A DNA stretch of 64,000 bases from assembly GCA_030531005.1 (NCBI GenBank), contig JAUMTW010000005.1:124001-188000 (forward strand). Reading direction: 5' to 3'. The notes below the pieces were generated by a model. That model saw only the letters and a list, made by a program, of their open reading frames with translations. It did not search any database and was not told where the DNA came from. Shown here piece after piece: positions 62,682 to 64,000 of the stretch. This DNA is from Corynebacterium sp. (GTDB lineage Bacteria > Actinomycetota > Actinomycetes > Mycobacteriales > Mycobacteriaceae). The position numbers and the translations under genes were made by a program. Position 1 is the stretch's first letter. The number at the start of each line of letters is the position of its first letter.

Positions 62682-64000
62682 CTAGTCTTTAGCTGCACTA
62701 TCTGGGGAGTTTTGCGCGTCTTCGCCCTTGTCTCTACCAGTGTTATTTTCGCTGCTGGCATCTGCTTTGGTGTCATCGCTGTTTTCCGAATTAGCCGTTG
62801 CGAGCACTAGGGGTTCTGGGCTTTCCAGGCTCTCACCTTCGACATCCGCATGTGGGAGGATCTTGTCCAACCACTTCGGGAAGTACCAGGCGCGCTCGCC
62901 GAGTAGGAACATGGTTGCCGGGATTAAGGTCATGCGGACGAGGAATGCGTCGAAGAAAATCGCGGCAGCCAGAGCAAAACCCATCACCTTAATGAATTGC
63001 TCATCCATGAGCATGAAGGCGGCGAATACCGAGATCATGATCAATGCTGCAGCGGTGACTACACGAGCCCCGTGCTTGAAGCCATTGGAAGTAGCATTCG
63101 CGGCAGTCTTGCCATGCGACCACCCCTCACGCATACGGGAGACCAGGAAGACTTGGTAGTCCATGGCCAGGCCGAAGATGATGCCGATCAGCATGATTGG
63201 TAAGAAGGAGATCAAAGGCTGAGTATCGGATACTAAGCCGAGGTAGCCTTCCTGCCAAATGCCAACGGTGATACCGAACGTGGCAGCAACCGAAAGGGCG
63301 AAGCCCAAGGTAGCGATCAGCGGGACCCACAGGGAACGGAAGACGATCACCAGCAAGATGAAGGCCAGGCCGATCACGATGAGCAGATAAGGGATGAGAA
63401 CCTCCGACAGGCGTTCGGAGATATCATCAAAGATTGGGGTAGTACCGGTCACTACATAGCTGGCGTTGAAATCAGCAGCGTAATCAGCCTCAGCATCACG
63501 TAGGTGCTCGAGAGTTTCGGAAGTACGCTCGTCTGTTGCACCGGAATCCGGAGTGATGAGCAGCAGGGCGTGGGCGTTTTCTTCATCCATCTGGATGATT
63601 TGGGCATTCTCAACACCCTCGACATCATTCAGCGTTGTCAGTGCGCCTTGGAAGCTGAGCATGGCAGCCTGTGGATCGTCTTCCTCAGTGGTCACCATAG
63701 CCAGCATCGGAGCATTGCGGCCGGGGCCGAAGCCTTCATCAGTGAGATCGTTAGCAATGCGCTGTGGGCTACCCGCACTAGCCATGGCATCAGTTGGCAT
63801 TGCCAGGCGCATCTGGGTGACAGGGATTGCTAATATGCCAAGGATCAATACCGAAACGATGGCATAGAGAGCTGGACGCTTGCGGATACGGCGGACCCAA
63901 CGTAAGCCGTGTACCGGTTCTTCACGCTCTGGGTCTGGAGCCTGCAGGCGTGTAATGCGGCCACCGAAGGTATGCAGGCCAAGAGTGCCAACGAGTGCCG
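62682..64000 (-). CDS. MMPL family membrane transporter, partial (C-terminal part)
   Basis: The last 439 residues of an MMPL/RND-type transporter; the frame is open to the right edge, so the start lies outside. A helix near the window edge (LYAIVSVLILGILAIPVTQM) opens the second repeat. A periplasmic domain (about 35-165 of this part) follows, then helices with YLLIVIGLAFILLVIVFRSL, FGITVGIWQEG and LPIMLIGIIFGLAMDYQVFL carrying the proton-relay Asp-Tyr pair typical of MmpL. The C-terminal cytoplasmic tail is acidic and Ser/Asn-rich. Its type (lipid export or drug export, YdfJ-like) cannot be decided without the first half. Confidence 0.88.
   Translation of the reverse strand, partial: ALVGTLGLHTFGGRITRLQAPDPEREEPVHGLRWVRRIRKRPALYAIVSVLILGILAIPVTQMRLAMPTDAMASAGSPQRIANDLTDEGFGPGRNAPMLAMVTTEEDDPQAAMLSFQGALTTLNDVEGVENAQIIQMDEENAHALLLITPDSGATDERTSETLEHLRDAEADYAADFNASYVVTGTTPIFDDISERLSEVLIPYLLIVIGLAFILLVIVFRSLWVPLIATLGFALSVAATFGITVGIWQEGYLGLVSDTQPLISFLPIMLIGIIFGLAMDYQVFLVSRMREGWSHGKTAANATSNGFKHGARVVTAAALIMISVFAAFMLMDEQFIKVMGFALAAAIFFDAFLVRMTLIPATMFLLGERAWYFPKWLDKILPHADVEGESLESPEPLVLATANSENSDDTKADASSENNTGRDKGEDAQNSPDSAAKD

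Noticed and set aside
1..64000. CRISPR arrays, rRNA genes, complete insertion sequences or prophage structural genes
   Set aside because: No regularly spaced repeats of CRISPR type, no rRNA-like sequence and no full transposase or phage structural gene is present; the short tandem arrays have no spacers.

Overview
This 64 kb window is chromosomal DNA from a Corynebacterium species (mycolic-acid Actinobacteria). The evidence is the gene order, which follows the mycobacterial/corynebacterial core almost gene for gene: lcpA-wbbL-manC-whcD(whiB2)-DUF3499-manB-manA-tmk-mtrA-mtrB-lpqB-comF-hpf-secA, then rsgA-aroA-SRAP-sigH-rshA-whcE, rhlE, DUF3107, DUF3152, adnA-adnB, a K+ channel, nudC, uvrD2, and a UPF0182 gene next to the initiator tRNA. 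GTG and TTG starts, AGGAG-type ribosome sites and moderate GC agree with this. The species cannot be named from the sequence alone.

Layout. 0.2-11 kb: cell-envelope sugar genes (arabinogalactan ligase LcpA, rhamnosyltransferase WbbL, GDP-mannose synthesis by ManA/ManB/ManC) mixed with the septation regulator WhcD and conserved actinobacterial unknowns. 11.4-17.5 kb: thymidylate kinase, then the MtrA-MtrB two-component system with its lipoprotein partner LpqB. 17.6-24 kb: a ComF-type protein, hibernation factor, SecA and small conserved proteins. 24-29 kb: RsgA/AroA on the minus strand, then SRAP, the SigH-RshA thiol-stress sigma/anti-sigma pair, the 24-residue ribosomal protein bL37 and WhcE. 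29-47 kb: conserved membrane proteins, RhlE helicase and a long plus-strand DNA-repair and ion-transport block (AdnAB helicase-nuclease, TrkA-N channel, NudC, UvrD2). 46-52 kb: an E1/cyclodehydratase-like protein, two metalloproteases, a PDZ-Lon protease, a lipoprotein and a PPA1309 protein. 52-55.2 kb: the UPF0182 membrane protein.

At 55.3 kb lies the initiator tRNA, followed directly by about 5.5 kb of accessory DNA (55.4-60.9 kb) unlike the rest. Its first kilobase is GC-rich and packed with tiny overlapping ORFs. The remainder is AT-richer and decayed: a frameshifted, doubly truncated TrwC/TraA-type conjugative relaxase; a secreted-protein gene whose signal peptide lies in a different frame from its mature part; a second secreted-protein gene with one internal stop; small membrane proteins; and ORF fragments. 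I read this as the remains of a conjugative/integrative element beside the tRNA. Core-like genes resume at 60.9 kb: an ornithine cyclodeaminase/mu-crystallin protein, a TetR regulator and an MMPL transporter cut by the window edge.

Regulatory DNA is unusually readable: about fifteen intrinsic-terminator hairpins, two arrays of short intergenic tandem repeats (3 x 13 nt before wbbL, 4 x 11 nt before manA), and two mutually exclusive hairpins between hpf and secA that resemble an attenuator. Compared with the mycobacterial order, sahH (before tmk) and the gene usually between manB and manA are absent.
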